Shown piece by piece: positions 33,301-43,121 of a DNA stretch of 49,101 nucleotides (position 1 is the stretch's first letter; each line of letters opens with the position of its first letter). Source of the DNA: DAOSVX01 sp964493665. GTDB taxonomy: Bacteria > Bacillota_I > Bacilli_A > RF39 > UBA660. The stretch spans positions 1 through 49,101 of the forward strand of contig CAZBOZ010000007.1 in NCBI GenBank assembly GCA_964493665.1, in the 5' to 3' direction. A model generated the notes under the pieces. It worked only from the letters and a program-made list of their open reading frames with translations, ran no database searches and had not been told where the DNA came from. A program made the translations under genes and the position numbers.

Positions 33301-33750
33301 ATGAAAAAAGCATTATATTTAGCCATAATAATAGCTTTGTTAATTTCATCGTTTGGTTGTTCTTTTATAAAAGAAAAAGGAACTCAAAATAATGAAAAAG
33401 AAGAAGTTAAAATAAATAATGACAATACAGAAGAAAAAGAAGAAGAAATAATTGATATGTGGCCATCTAATGAATTTACTGATCAAGTCCCTAAATTTAC
33501 TTATGGAGAAAATGAGGAAATATATAGTAACACTGAAGATGGATTTATATATGGATCTAATAACGTAACTAAAGATGAATATGTTTTATATAAAAAAGAA
33601 CTAAAAAAAGCTGGGTTCAAATATAATATAAGTGAAATAGTTGATACTATAACTACTTATACAGCCTCTAAAGATATATACGAAGTATCACTTAGCTATG
33701 TTGATAATTCTATAACAATAACGATAATAAAAGAAAATCTACAACAGTAG
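33301..33750 (+). CDS. Lipoprotein of unknown function
   Basis: 149 residues. Signal peptide KKALYLAIIIALLIS and lipobox SSFGC, then a Glu/Lys/Asn-rich linker (about 25-50), then a domain with WPSNEFTDQVPKFTYGE and TYTASKDIYEVSLSYV. No family recognised. AAAGGAG before ATG. Its separate terminator upstream implies its own promoter; TATAAT occurs at about 33273. Confidence 0.72.
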   Translation: MKKALYLAIIIALLISSFGCSFIKEKGTQNNEKEEVKINNDNTEEKEEEIIDMWPSNEFTDQVPKFTYGENEEIYSNTEDGFIYGSNNVTKDEYVLYKKELKKAGFKYNISEIVDTITTYTASKDIYEVSLSYVDNSITITIIKENLQQ

Positions 33751-33766
33751 ATTTTTTGTTTTTTTC
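33734..33766 (+). terminator. Intrinsic terminator
   Basis: AAAATCTAC, AACA, GTAGATTTT then T-rich stretch, after the second lipoprotein. Confidence 0.75.
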
Positions 33767-33845
33767 ATATTGCTTTCATATTTTTTTCATAATTAAAAGA
33801 TATATTTTAAAAATATACTTTATAAATTTCGCTTTCTTTTTAAAA

Positions 33846-33874
33846 TTGACTTTTTAAATTTATATCGATATACT
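33846..33874 (+). promoter_or_regulatory. Promoter of lysS
   Basis: TTGACT, 17-base spacer, TATACT, 25 bases before the ATG. No T-box leader fits in the gap. Confidence 0.7.
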
Positions 33875-33898
33875 TTAACTAGCGATGGAGTGTTTAAA

Positions 33899-35368
33899 AT
33901 GAGAGAATTTAGTGAACAAGAACAAGTAAGAAGAAATAAGATAAATGAAGTAAAAAAAACGTGTAATCCTTATCCAGATCGATTTGTTATTACCCATGAA
34001 CTAAAAGATGCCGCTTTGCTTCCTGATGAAACAAAAAATGTAAGTGTGGCTGGAAGAATAGTCTTTATGAGGAAAATGGGTAAATTATCATTTGTATCTA
34101 TTCAAGATATAGAAGGCAAACTACAACTTTCAATTAAGGTTGATTGTGTTGGCGAAGAAGAAAACGAAAGATTTAAAGAGATTTTTGATGTTGGAGATTT
34201 CATTGGCGCTACGGGAGAAATATTTACAACTCATACTGGCGAAAAAACTTTAAGAGCCGATTCATTTGTTTTTTTGGGTAAAGCTTTAAAACCACTACCA
34301 GAGAAATTTCATGGTTTAGCTGATACTGAACTTTGTTATCGTAATCGTTATGTTGATTTAATTATGAATGAAGATACTCGTAAAAGATTTTTGCTTCGTT
34401 CAGCTTTCATTCGCGAATTAAGAAGTTATTTAGATTCTTTAGGCTATATTGAAATTGAAACCCCAGTTTTAAATAATAAGCCATCTGGAGCATTAGCAAA
34501 ACCATTTATATCTCATCATAATGCTTTAGATCAAACTGTTTATTTAAGAATAGCTCCTGAAACTTATTTAAAAAGAGCTGTAGTAGGTGGGATAAATAAA
34601 GTCTATGAGGTTGCTAGATGCTTTAGAAATGAAGGAATGGATGCTTCTCATTTACAAGATTTCACTATGGTAGAGGGATATGCTGCTTATTATAATTATG
34701 AAGATAACATGATGTTTATTGAGAACATGATTAAAGCTATAATTCAAAAAATATTTGGATCTTTAATAATTACAATAAAAGGTGAAGAACTTGATTTAAA
34801 TAGCAAATGGGAAAGAACATCATTTAAAGATGTTATAAAGAAATATGCTGATATTGATATAGAAAAATTTAATACTAAGGAAGCTTTATTAGACGAAATA
34901 ATTAATAAAAAAATCGAATTAGATTCTGAAACCCCACTTAAGGATTTAGGTTTTGGTAATTTAGTTGATCAATTATATAAAAAAGTAGCTAGACCCAATA
35001 TGCTAGGCCCAATATTTTTAACAGAGCATCCAATTAGTTTGTCTCCTTTGGCAAGAGCCAATGATCATAACAAAGAAATAACTGATAGATTCCAATTAAT
35101 TATGAATGGGGAGGAAATAGTAAATGCTTATTCAGAGTTAGTTGATCCTATTGAACAAGAAAAAAGATTGCTAGAACAAAGTGAACTTAAAAAACAAGGT
35201 GATGAAGAAGCAATGATGATGGACTATGATTATATTGAAGCAATGGAATATGGAATGCCGCCAATAAGTGGTTGGGGAATGGGAATAGATAGATTAATAC
35301 AGCTTTTAACCGCAAGTGAAAATGTTAAAGATGTGGTCTTATTTCCTTTAATGAGACCAAAAGAATAA
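33899..35368 (+). CDS. lysS: Lysyl-tRNA synthetase, class II
   Basis: 489 residues. N-terminal OB domain (VSVAGRIVFMRKMGKLSFVS, IQDIEGKLQL), then class II core: motif 1 around IEIETPVLNNKPSGALAKPF, motif 2 CFRNEGMDASHLQDFTMVEGY region, and motif 3 SGWGMGIDRLIQLLT. Charges tRNA-Lys. ATG at 33899 is 8 bases from GGAG; the in-frame GTG at 33890 overlaps that site. It stands alone with its own promoter and a terminator after it. Confidence 0.96.
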   Translation: MREFSEQEQVRRNKINEVKKTCNPYPDRFVITHELKDAALLPDETKNVSVAGRIVFMRKMGKLSFVSIQDIEGKLQLSIKVDCVGEEENERFKEIFDVGDFIGATGEIFTTHTGEKTLRADSFVFLGKALKPLPEKFHGLADTELCYRNRYVDLIMNEDTRKRFLLRSAFIRELRSYLDSLGYIEIETPVLNNKPSGALAKPFISHHNALDQTVYLRIAPETYLKRAVVGGINKVYEVARCFRNEGMDASHLQDFTMVEGYAAYYNYEDNMMFIENMIKAIIQKIFGSLIITIKGEELDLNSKWERTSFKDVIKKYADIDIEKFNTKEALLDEIINKKIELDSETPLKDLGFGNLVDQLYKKVARPNMLGPIFLTEHPISLSPLARANDHNKEITDRFQLIMNGEEIVNAYSELVDPIEQEKRLLEQSELKKQGDEEAMMMDYDYIEAMEYGMPPISGWGMGIDRLIQLLTASENVKDVVLFPLMRPKE

Positions 35369-35387
35369 TTTCACTAAATAAACACAT

Positions 35388-35414
35388 AAAAAGGTTTGAT
35401 AAACCTTTTTTTTT
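35388..35414 (+). terminator. Intrinsic terminator after lysS
   Basis: AAAAAGGTTT, GAT, AAACCTTTTTTTTT. Confidence 0.82.
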
Positions 35415-35443
35415 GATATATAATTAATCATAGGAGGAGAAAC

Positions 35444-36874
35444 ATGAAAAAGTTTTTTGAAAAATATGATTTATTCAAAATAATTGGCATAGCAGTCTTG
35501 TTTACAGTTTTATTAACTTGGTTAATACCAGCAAGTAGTTATAGCAGTACTACTGGTAACATGGTACTTGGGGAAATAACTAGGATCGGTTTAAATGATT
35601 TTTTTACCGATGTTTTACTTAGTGTATATTATTTCGCCATTGTTGTAACATTCTTATTGCTTCTTGGCGTTTTATATCAAGTCTTATCTAAAACTAGCGG
35701 CTATCAAAACTTGGTAGAAAGATTTGCTAAATTTTTAAAAGGAAAGGAACTTTGGTTTGTTTTAATTACAACCTTTGTGTTTGCGTTATTAGCTTCAGTA
35801 AGTAATGAAATTTATCAATTATTAATTTTTGTGCCGTTTGTTATAACAATTGTATTAAAATTAAAAATGGATAAAATAACTGCATTAGCAACCACATTTG
35901 GTGGAATATTAATTGGCCTTGTTGGAACCACATTCAGTCCAATGTTATCAACAGATTTAAATGCTTATTTAAGTATTACTTATAACACTGAATTAATAAC
36001 TAAAATCATGCTATTTGTGTTTACTTATGGGCTATTTAATTTCTTTAGCTATATGCATGTTAAAAAGATTTTAAAAAGTAGAGTAGATGAAGTATCTGAA
36101 GATAAATTTGTTTTACCAGAAAAAACTGAAAAAGCAAAGATTTGGCCAGTAATAGTTATATTATCGGTATTAGCTGTATACACAATAGTAGGGTATATAT
36201 CTTGGAGCGATGCTTTTAGCATAGATATTTTTGATAGTTTTAACACTTGGTTAGTGGGATTGTCTATAAGAGAAGTGCCAGTAATATCATACTTTTTAGG
36301 AACATCTTATGCTTTTGGTACATGGGATTTATATACTATTCAAATGTTTATGCTTTTAGCAACTGGAATTTTGGCTTTAATGTATCATATTAAACTTGAT
36401 GATCTTATTAAATCATTTGGCGAAGGTGCCAAAAAGATGCTAAAACCTATTTTAGTAGTATTACTAGTTTATGTTGTTTGTATTTTTACAGTAATGTTCC
36501 CAGTTATGCCAACAATTGTTGCTTGGATAATGGGAGCTGTTAAGAGTGTAACTACATTTGGTGGGGTCTTATTAACATCATTATCAGCTATCATATCTTC
36601 AGTATTTAATGTTGAATTAAGATACTCAGTATCAAGCTTAATGCCTTATTTTGCTAATGTGTTCGGTAATGATACAGCAAATCCAGTAATTGCTATAATA
36701 TTCCAATCATTCTATGGATTTGTTCAATTCTTTGCACCAACAAGCTTAATGTTGATGTTGGGATTATCATATTTGGAAATTCCTTATAAAGAATGGTTTA
36801 AATATATTTGGAAATTTGTTGTAGGGTTATTTGTTATAATATTATTAATAGTATTCTTTATAACATTTCTATAA
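35444..36874 (+). CDS. YfcC-like ion-transporter superfamily membrane protein
   Basis: 476 residues, about 12 membrane helices. Its arrangement, an N-terminal LTWLIPASSY after the first helix, the SNEIYQLLIFVPFVITIV segment, and a C-terminal PTIVAWIMGAVKS, resembles YfcC/UIT-type carriers (dicarboxylate, C4-acid or basic amino acid transport in relatives). Substrate unknown. GGAGGAG before ATG. A second carrier of the same broad type (AbgT-like) occurs at 16855. Confidence 0.75.
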   Translation: MKKFFEKYDLFKIIGIAVLFTVLLTWLIPASSYSSTTGNMVLGEITRIGLNDFFTDVLLSVYYFAIVVTFLLLLGVLYQVLSKTSGYQNLVERFAKFLKGKELWFVLITTFVFALLASVSNEIYQLLIFVPFVITIVLKLKMDKITALATTFGGILIGLVGTTFSPMLSTDLNAYLSITYNTELITKIMLFVFTYGLFNFFSYMHVKKILKSRVDEVSEDKFVLPEKTEKAKIWPVIVILSVLAVYTIVGYISWSDAFSIDIFDSFNTWLVGLSIREVPVISYFLGTSYAFGTWDLYTIQMFMLLATGILALMYHIKLDDLIKSFGEGAKKMLKPILVVLLVYVVCIFTVMFPVMPTIVAWIMGAVKSVTTFGGVLLTSLSAIISSVFNVELRYSVSSLMPYFANVFGNDTANPVIAIIFQSFYGFVQFFAPTSLMLMLGLSYLEIPYKEWFKYIWKFVVGLFVIILLIVFFITFL

Positions 36875-36883
36875 TAAATAATT

Positions 36884-36915
36884 AAAAAAGAATAGATAAA
36901 AGCTATTCTTTTTTA
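36884..36915 (+). terminator. Intrinsic terminator
   Basis: AAAAAAGAATAG, loop, CTATTCTTTTTT after the YfcC-like gene. Confidence 0.82.
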
Positions 36916-36995
36916 TTGTTTTTATATATTCAATATTATATAATAAAAACTTATATGAGTTAATAACAAAATACTTCTTTAAAGGATATGGTTTT

Positions 36996-38048
36996 ATGAT
37001 TTTTGGTAATTATGAATATAAAAGATTTTTCTTAGAAGATTTGGTGATTTTACCACAAGTAAGAAAGGCTAAAAATGCTAAGCTTGATGATTTAGTGGAA
37101 TCTATTGCTATAACTGGATTGATTAACCCATTAGATGTAGCAAAACTAAACTATGAGGAAATGAATAAGCATATAAACTTTTTAAACAAGCTTTGGAATA
37201 AAAGCATAGATATAAATTGTTTAAAATCAATTGATGGCTTTTTCTATGTTTTGATTTCGGGGCATTCTCGTTTAGAGGCTTTAAAGATAAATGCTAGAAA
37301 TAATGGTCGCGAAGATGAAGTTGAAGTAAAAATTCATAAAGTAAGCAGCAGTGAGGGCATTCTTGCTATTCAATTGAGCGAAAATATTTACAAGGAGCCA
37401 AGAATTGAGGAAAGAGCAATAGCTATCATCGAAACATATTATTTTGGACTTGAATGTGGAAAATGGCAAGATAAAGAGACATTTATTAATGAAAATGCAA
37501 ACAAGTTTAGTAGAAAAATATTAAGTGAGGCTTTATCTTTTTCTGATTTACCTGCAGAGGTTCAGGAATATGTTTTTTCGGAAAATATATTTTTTGCAGC
37601 TGGAGTTGAACTGGGAAAACTTAGCTCTTTAATTGAAAAATATGAGGAGACTTTTGCAGATAATGAAGAGTGCTTAGAGACAAATATTAAACTTCATTAT
37701 GCCATTATTTTAATGAAATTACAAAAAGCTGGAAGTGTAAAAAAATCATTATCAATAATTGCTAGTCATCGTAAGGAATTAGTTGATTATTTCAGGCCTA
37801 AGGAAGATGTACAGGAAGAATTATTTAATTATTGGCAAGAAAGTGCTAATAGGCAGGGAGAGGCCAGATTCAAACAATTACTTTTTGAATATAATTCTGT
37901 CACCAATAACATTAAAGGGATACCACTTCATTATTTTATAGAGCTGTTTAAATTAAGCTCTGATTTAACTGGCGTTGATCACTCATTAGATGTTTATGAC
38001 ATTAAAAAGCTTTATCATCGTTGTTCTGAAGACCATTTTACTAAATAA
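36996..38048 (+). CDS. Orphan ParB/Srx-fold protein
   Basis: 350 residues. Residues about 12-140 follow the ParB N-terminal fold: LEDLVILPQVRKAKNAKLDD then LVESIAITGLINPLDVAKL, LISGHSRLEALK (GHSR in place of ParB's GERR, 89-95), and SENIYKEPRIEERA in place of ENIQR. The rest is mostly helical, including FSRKILSEALSFSDLPAEVQ, which recalls an HTH-type domain, and no ParB dimerisation tail is evident. The true chromosomal parB is at 15786, so this one has another role, perhaps DNA binding or a CTPase/nuclease. No parA partner or plasmid gene lies near it. Confidence 0.65.
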   Translation: MIFGNYEYKRFFLEDLVILPQVRKAKNAKLDDLVESIAITGLINPLDVAKLNYEEMNKHINFLNKLWNKSIDINCLKSIDGFFYVLISGHSRLEALKINARNNGREDEVEVKIHKVSSSEGILAIQLSENIYKEPRIEERAIAIIETYYFGLECGKWQDKETFINENANKFSRKILSEALSFSDLPAEVQEYVFSENIFFAAGVELGKLSSLIEKYEETFADNEECLETNIKLHYAIILMKLQKAGSVKKSLSIIASHRKELVDYFRPKEDVQEELFNYWQESANRQGEARFKQLLFEYNSVTNNIKGIPLHYFIELFKLSSDLTGVDHSLDVYDIKKLYHRCSEDHFTK

Positions 38049-38116
38049 AATTACAAATCTTTATATGTTGTTTTTTAGAACAAATGTATGATATAATAAA
38101 TTTCGGAGTGAATTTT

Positions 38117-40918
38117 ATGGACAAAATAATTATAAAGGGAGCAAGAGAAAACAATCTTAAAAACATCGATTTAGAGATTCCTAAAAATAAATTAGTAGTA
38201 ATGACTGGTGTTAGTGGTAGTGGCAAAAGCAGTTTGGCTTTTGATACTATATATGCTGAAGGCCAAAGAAGATATGTTGAATCTCTTAGTGCTTATGCCA
38301 GACAGTTTTTAGGTGGTACTGAAAAGCCCGATGTTGATTCAATAGAAGGATTATCTCCTAGTATTTCAATTGATCAAAAAAGTACCAATAAAAATCCTCG
38401 TAGTACGGTAGGAACGATAACGGAGATTTATGATTTTCTTCGTCTTTTGTATGCCCGAATTGGTATACCTCATTGCCCAACTCATAAAATTAAAATAAAA
38501 AGTCAAAGTATTGAAGAAATGACTAATAAAGTTCTAGATTATAATGAAGGATCTAAGGTAGAAGTCATGGCTCCGATTATAAGGGGCGAAAAGGGGACTC
38601 ATAAAGATTTATTTGAAAAGTTAAGAAAAGAAGGTTATAGCAGGGTAAGAGTTAATGGAGAGTTAAGAGATTTAACAGAAGACATTATCTTGGAAAAGAA
38701 TAAAAAAGATAGTATAGAAGTTTTAGTAGATAGAATAGCCTTAAAAAAATCGGAACGTTCTAGATTGTTTGAATCAATTGAAACGAGTACTAAGCTTGCT
38801 AACGGAAAAGTATTGATAAAAATAGATGATGAAGAATTACTTATGAGCGAGAAGTACGCTTGTATTCATTGCAATTATTCTATAGATGAATTAGAGCCGA
38901 GAATGTTTTCTTTCAATTCACCATATGGAGCATGTCCTGAATGCAAAGGTTTAGGGGCGAAGTTAAAAGTAGATGAAAACAAGATAATAGATGATTGGAG
39001 CAAAAGCCTTAATGAGGGAGCTATTAGTGTAATAACTAAAGATAGTAATATTTATTTTACTAGTTTAATGGCTTTATGTAATACTTATAAAATTGATATG
39101 AATAAGCCACTTAAGGATTTAAGTCGCAAGGAATTAGATTTAATTTTTTATGGTTCTGATAAGCCGATTCTTTTTAAATACGTTTCTAAAAATGGTCATA
39201 AGAGTGAAAAAGTTGATTATTATGAAGGAATAATAAACAATTTTCAAAGAAGATATTTGGAAACTACTAGTTCTTGGGTAAGAGAGTGGATAGAAAACTT
39301 TATGGTTGAAAGCGAATGCCCTTTATGTCATGGGGCGAGGCTTAGTGAAGGGATATTATCGGTATTAATAAATAATAAGAATATTTATGAGCTAACTTTA
39401 TTATCAATCAAAGATTTATATTATTTTGTTGATAGTTTAAAACTAACTGAAGAAGAAAAAAATATTTCTCATTTGTTAATAATAGAAATTAAAAATCGTT
39501 TAGAATTTCTAATTAATGTTGGCTTAGGTTACTTAAATCTAGCCAGAAGCGCTGGGACTTTATCAGGAGGAGAAGCTCAAAGAATAAGGCTTGCTACTCA
39601 AATAGGATCAAAACTAACTGGAGTATTATATGTATTAGATGAACCAAGTATTGGTCTTCATCAAAAGGACAACGACAAACTAATTAAAACTTTAAAAGAT
39701 ATGAGAGATTTAGGAAATAGTTTAATCGTTGTTGAACACGATTTAGATACTATGAGGGCTGCTGATTATTTAATTGATATTGGTCCGGTAGCTGGCAATA
39801 AAGGTGGCTATATAGTAGCTGCCGGGACTCCAGAAGAGGTTATGAAAAACTTAAATAGTATTACAGGCAGATATTTAAGTGGTAAAGAAAAAATAGATGT
39901 TCCTAAATCTAGAAGAAAAGGCAATAAGAAGAAAATAACTGTTGAAGGAGCAAAAGAAAATAATTTAAAAGATATTGATGTTGATTTTCCTTTAGGTAAA
40001 TTTATTTGTGTCACTGGCGTTAGCGGTAGTGGTAAAAGCAGTTTAGTAAATGAAATACTTTATAAAAATGTTTTTAATAATTTATATAAGAGCAAAGAGA
40101 TCGCTGGTAAATGCAAGAGGATTAAAGGGCTAGAAAATATTGATAAGGCAATAATGATAAGTCAGGACCCAATAGGTAGAACTCCAAGAAGCAATCCGGC
40201 TACTTATGTAGGGGTAATGGATAATATTAGGGAAGTTTTTGCTAATACTAAGGAAGCTAAAATGAGGGGTTATAAGCTTGGTAGATTTTCTTTTAATGTT
40301 AAAGGTGGTAGATGTGAGGCTTGTCAAGGAGACGGAATTAAAAAAATTGAAATGCATTTTCTACCAGATGTTTATGTGCCTTGTGATGTTTGCCATGGGA
40401 AAAGATACAACAGCGAAACTTTGGATATAAAGTTTAAAGAAAAAAGCATTTCTGATGTTTTAGAAATGAGAGTAGAAGAGGCTGTAGAGTTTTTTGATAA
40501 AATCCCAAAAGTAAAACATAAATTGCAAACTATGATGGATGTTGGGCTTTCTTATATTGAACTTGGTCAAAGCGCTGTTACTTTATCTGGTGGTGAGGCT
40601 GGGAGAACTAAACTTGCTAAAGAATTACAAAAGAAAGCAACTGGGAAAAGCTTATTTATATTAGATGAACCTACCACAGGATTACATAGTGAAGATATTA
40701 AAAAGTTATTAAATATATTAAATAGAATAGTTGACAATGGAGATACTGTAATAGTAATTGAACATAATTTAGATGTTATAAAAGTATGTGATTATATTAT
40801 TGATTTAGGCCCAAATGGTGGTGATGAAGGTGGCACCATAATAGCTACTGGAACTCCTGAAGAAGTATCAAAAAATGTCAATTCCTATACAGGAGAATAT
40901 TTAAAAACAGTCTTGTAG
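38117..40918 (+). CDS. uvrA: Excinuclease ABC subunit A
   Basis: 933-residue DNA-damage sensor of nucleotide excision repair. Two ABC ATPase modules: Walker A GVSGSGKSSLAFDT and GVSGSGKSSLVNEI, signature LSGGEAQRIRLATQ and LSGGEAGRTKLAKE. Zinc modules include CPECKG and CEACQGDG...CDVCHG. ATG at 38117 has CGGAG 7 bases upstream; the in-frame ATG at 38084 lies before the promoter-like TATAAT and is rejected. uvrB is not adjacent in this window, unlike in B. subtilis. Confidence 0.97.
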   Translation: MDKIIIKGARENNLKNIDLEIPKNKLVVMTGVSGSGKSSLAFDTIYAEGQRRYVESLSAYARQFLGGTEKPDVDSIEGLSPSISIDQKSTNKNPRSTVGTITEIYDFLRLLYARIGIPHCPTHKIKIKSQSIEEMTNKVLDYNEGSKVEVMAPIIRGEKGTHKDLFEKLRKEGYSRVRVNGELRDLTEDIILEKNKKDSIEVLVDRIALKKSERSRLFESIETSTKLANGKVLIKIDDEELLMSEKYACIHCNYSIDELEPRMFSFNSPYGACPECKGLGAKLKVDENKIIDDWSKSLNEGAISVITKDSNIYFTSLMALCNTYKIDMNKPLKDLSRKELDLIFYGSDKPILFKYVSKNGHKSEKVDYYEGIINNFQRRYLETTSSWVREWIENFMVESECPLCHGARLSEGILSVLINNKNIYELTLLSIKDLYYFVDSLKLTEEEKNISHLLIIEIKNRLEFLINVGLGYLNLARSAGTLSGGEAQRIRLATQIGSKLTGVLYVLDEPSIGLHQKDNDKLIKTLKDMRDLGNSLIVVEHDLDTMRAADYLIDIGPVAGNKGGYIVAAGTPEEVMKNLNSITGRYLSGKEKIDVPKSRRKGNKKKITVEGAKENNLKDIDVDFPLGKFICVTGVSGSGKSSLVNEILYKNVFNNLYKSKEIAGKCKRIKGLENIDKAIMISQDPIGRTPRSNPATYVGVMDNIREVFANTKEAKMRGYKLGRFSFNVKGGRCEACQGDGIKKIEMHFLPDVYVPCDVCHGKRYNSETLDIKFKEKSISDVLEMRVEEAVEFFDKIPKVKHKLQTMMDVGLSYIELGQSAVTLSGGEAGRTKLAKELQKKATGKSLFILDEPTTGLHSEDIKKLLNILNRIVDNGDTVIVIEHNLDVIKVCDYIIDLGPNGGDEGGTIIATGTPEEVSKNVNSYTGEYLKTVL

Positions 40919-40967
40919 TAGAAATAAAAAGATAATTATTATATAATTAATTTGGAGATGCTTAATA

Positions 40968-41354
40968 ATGAAAAATAAATTAATTATAAAAGAAATATTG
41001 GCTTCAGTAGTTTCCCTAATTATAGGAGCTTTAGTATTAATGACAGCAGGAATGATATTTAAAGGATTTTATGTTGAATCTTTTGCTATAGCTATTATAA
41101 CAGCAGCAGTTATAACAATACTAAATTATTTATTAAAGCCAATATTGGTTTATTTAACTTTGCCAATAACAATAATGTCTTTAGGACTCTTTTATCCTAT
41201 AGTAAATGTTATAATTTTAAAACTAGCTAGTTTAATAATAGGACCAGCATTTCAAGTAGAGGGCATATTGGCTCCAATATTTATAGCTATATTCATTTCA
41301 TTTATGAATTTATTATTACAAAACTTAATAGTTAAGCCAATTATAAGGAGATAA
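40968..41354 (+). CDS. yvlD: YvlD-like phage-holin-superfamily membrane protein
   Basis: 128 residues, four hydrophobic helices. The segment IITAAVITILNYLLKPILVYLTLPIT matches the PF04020/YvlD family, called holin-like by structure only. In B. subtilis yvlD lies by hprK and lgt; here it directly precedes lgt and hprK is missing. The function is not known; envelope stress is suspected in relatives. GGAG before ATG; two bases from lgt. Confidence 0.85.
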   Translation: MKNKLIIKEILASVVSLIIGALVLMTAGMIFKGFYVESFAIAIITAAVITILNYLLKPILVYLTLPITIMSLGLFYPIVNVIILKLASLIIGPAFQVEGILAPIFIAIFISFMNLLLQNLIVKPIIRR

Positions 41355-41355
41355 T

Positions 41356-42174
41356 ATGAATCCAATATTATTAGATTTAAATTTTATAACCATAAAATGG
41401 TATTCAGTTCTTATTTTGTTAGGAACATTGATAGGAATATTTTTAATGTTAACAGAAGCTAAAAAATTTAAAATAACTTCTGATTTTATATTCAATTTAA
41501 GTTTTTGGACAATTATTTCAGCCTTTATAGGAGCCAGAATATATTATGTAGCATTTAATTGGTCTTACTATAGCAATAATCTTTTAGAAATACTTAAAAT
41601 ATGGGAAGGTGGACTTGCTATTCATGGGGGTATTATTGCTGGATTTATAACTATTTTGCTATATACTAAAAAATATAAAGTCAGAACTTTTAAATTTACT
41701 GATATGATAGTGCCTAGTTTATTAATTGGTCAAGCTATTGGCAGATGGGGTAATTTCTTTAATGGTGAAGCTCATGGAGCCATGACTACTTTAGAAGCTC
41801 TACAAAAACTTAGAATACCAGAATTTATTATTAATGGGATGTATATTGGTGGTTCTTATTACCAACCGACTTTCTTTTATGAATCTTTATGGTGTTTATT
41901 AGGATTTATAATATTACTTATTATTAGAAGACTTAAATATATTAAAGTTGGACAACTAACATCAATTTATTTAATGTGGTATTCAGTCGGTCGATTTTTT
42001 ATTGAAGCAACCAGAACTGATTCATTAATGCTGGGATCATTTAAAATGGCTCAAGTGATATCAGTAGTATTATTTGTTTTGGGATTAATACTATTTATAA
42101 TAATGAGCCAAAAAGGATCTAAACTAGATAATTTATATGGTGAAATCGGCAATGAAGAAGATATTAGATTTTAA
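41356..42174 (+). CDS. lgt: Prolipoprotein diacylglyceryl transferase
   Basis: 272 residues, about seven membrane helices. It adds diacylglycerol to the lipobox cysteine, the first step of lipoprotein maturation. Family signature GRWGNFFNGEAHG (residues about 125-137), also GGLAIHGGIIAG and the C-terminal MWYSVGRFFIEATRTDSL. Needed for the lipoproteins at 32868 and 33301. Starts 1 base after yvlD ends, with AAGGAGA overlapping. Confidence 0.96.
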   Translation: MNPILLDLNFITIKWYSVLILLGTLIGIFLMLTEAKKFKITSDFIFNLSFWTIISAFIGARIYYVAFNWSYYSNNLLEILKIWEGGLAIHGGIIAGFITILLYTKKYKVRTFKFTDMIVPSLLIGQAIGRWGNFFNGEAHGAMTTLEALQKLRIPEFIINGMYIGGSYYQPTFFYESLWCLLGFIILLIIRRLKYIKVGQLTSIYLMWYSVGRFFIEATRTDSLMLGSFKMAQVISVVLFVLGLILFIIMSQKGSKLDNLYGEIGNEEDIRF

Positions 42175-42183
42175 GGAGTAAAT

Positions 42184-43074
42184 ATGATATATGATTTAAT
42201 TATAATTGGAGCTGGCCCAGCTGGAATAAGTGCGGCAATATATGCTAAAAGAAGTGGCATGAATACTTTAGTACTTGAAAAAGGCATGCCAGGAGGACTA
42301 GTTAATTATACAAGTGAAGTAGAAAACTATCCTGGTTATAAGAGTATTTATGGGCCAGATTTAGCCATGAAGTTTTATGAACATTTACTAGAAACAAAAG
42401 TAGAAATAAAAGCAGAGGAAGCGATAAAGCTCATCCCTGGTGATATTAAAAAAGTAGTAACTAAAAAGAATGAATATCAAGCTAAAACGGTTATTATTGC
42501 TTGTGGCAGAAAAGCTAGAGAACTTGGTATTGAAAATGAAGATAAATTTAAAGGACACGGAATAAGTTATTGTGCTTTATGTGATGGTCCATTATATAAA
42601 GATAAAATAGTAGCAGTTTATGGTGGTGGAAATAGTGCTTTCGAAGAAGGATTATTTTTATCAGGGATTGCTAAAGAAGTAGTTGTTTTAAATCGTAGCA
42701 AAGCTTTAAGAGCTGATAATATATTTCAAAATAGAATAAAAGAAAAAACTAATATTAGATTTTTTGATGAATGTAAAATAACTAAATTAAATGGTACAGA
42801 CAAATTAGAGAGCGTAGAAATAAATAACAATGAAACAATAAATATTGATGGCTTATTTGTTTATATTGGCTTTCTGCCAGCCACTGATTTTCTAAAAGAA
42901 TTAGATCTTTGTAATGAACAAGGGTATATATCTGTTAATGAAAATTATGAAACTAAATTATCAGGTATATATGCTGTAGGTGATGTTGATACTAAAAATA
43001 TTTACCAAATAGTAACAGCTACAAGTGAAGGGGCTACAGCAGCAGTAAATGCTTATAATAAGATTAGTAATTAA
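42184..43074 (+). CDS. trxB: Thioredoxin-disulfide reductase
   Basis: 296-residue flavoprotein. FAD motif IIGAGPAGISAAIYA (8-22), redox-active Cys130-Ala-Leu-Cys133 in YCALCDGP, NADPH motif VYGGGNSAFEEG, and C-terminal GIYAVGDV. It keeps thioredoxin reduced using NADPH. AAGGAG before ATG. The lgt-trxB adjacency follows the Firmicute order. Alternative assignment to a related NAD(P)H-flavin reductase is unlikely given the CxxC. Confidence 0.94.
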   Translation: MIYDLIIIGAGPAGISAAIYAKRSGMNTLVLEKGMPGGLVNYTSEVENYPGYKSIYGPDLAMKFYEHLLETKVEIKAEEAIKLIPGDIKKVVTKKNEYQAKTVIIACGRKARELGIENEDKFKGHGISYCALCDGPLYKDKIVAVYGGGNSAFEEGLFLSGIAKEVVVLNRSKALRADNIFQNRIKEKTNIRFFDECKITKLNGTDKLESVEINNNETINIDGLFVYIGFLPATDFLKELDLCNEQGYISVNENYETKLSGIYAVGDVDTKNIYQIVTATSEGATAAVNAYNKISN

Positions 43075-43121
43075 TTTTACTGATTTTTTTGTTATATGTT
43101 AAAATTAAATTGGTGAAAAAA

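Noticed and set aside
33767..33898. T-box riboswitch before lysS
   Set aside because: No specifier hairpin, no T-box sequence and no terminator hairpin; only a promoter is visible.
40968..41354. Phage holin, as the family name of the YvlD-like protein suggests
   Set aside because: No lysis, tail or integrase genes nearby; it sits in the conserved yvlD-lgt neighbourhood of Firmicutes.
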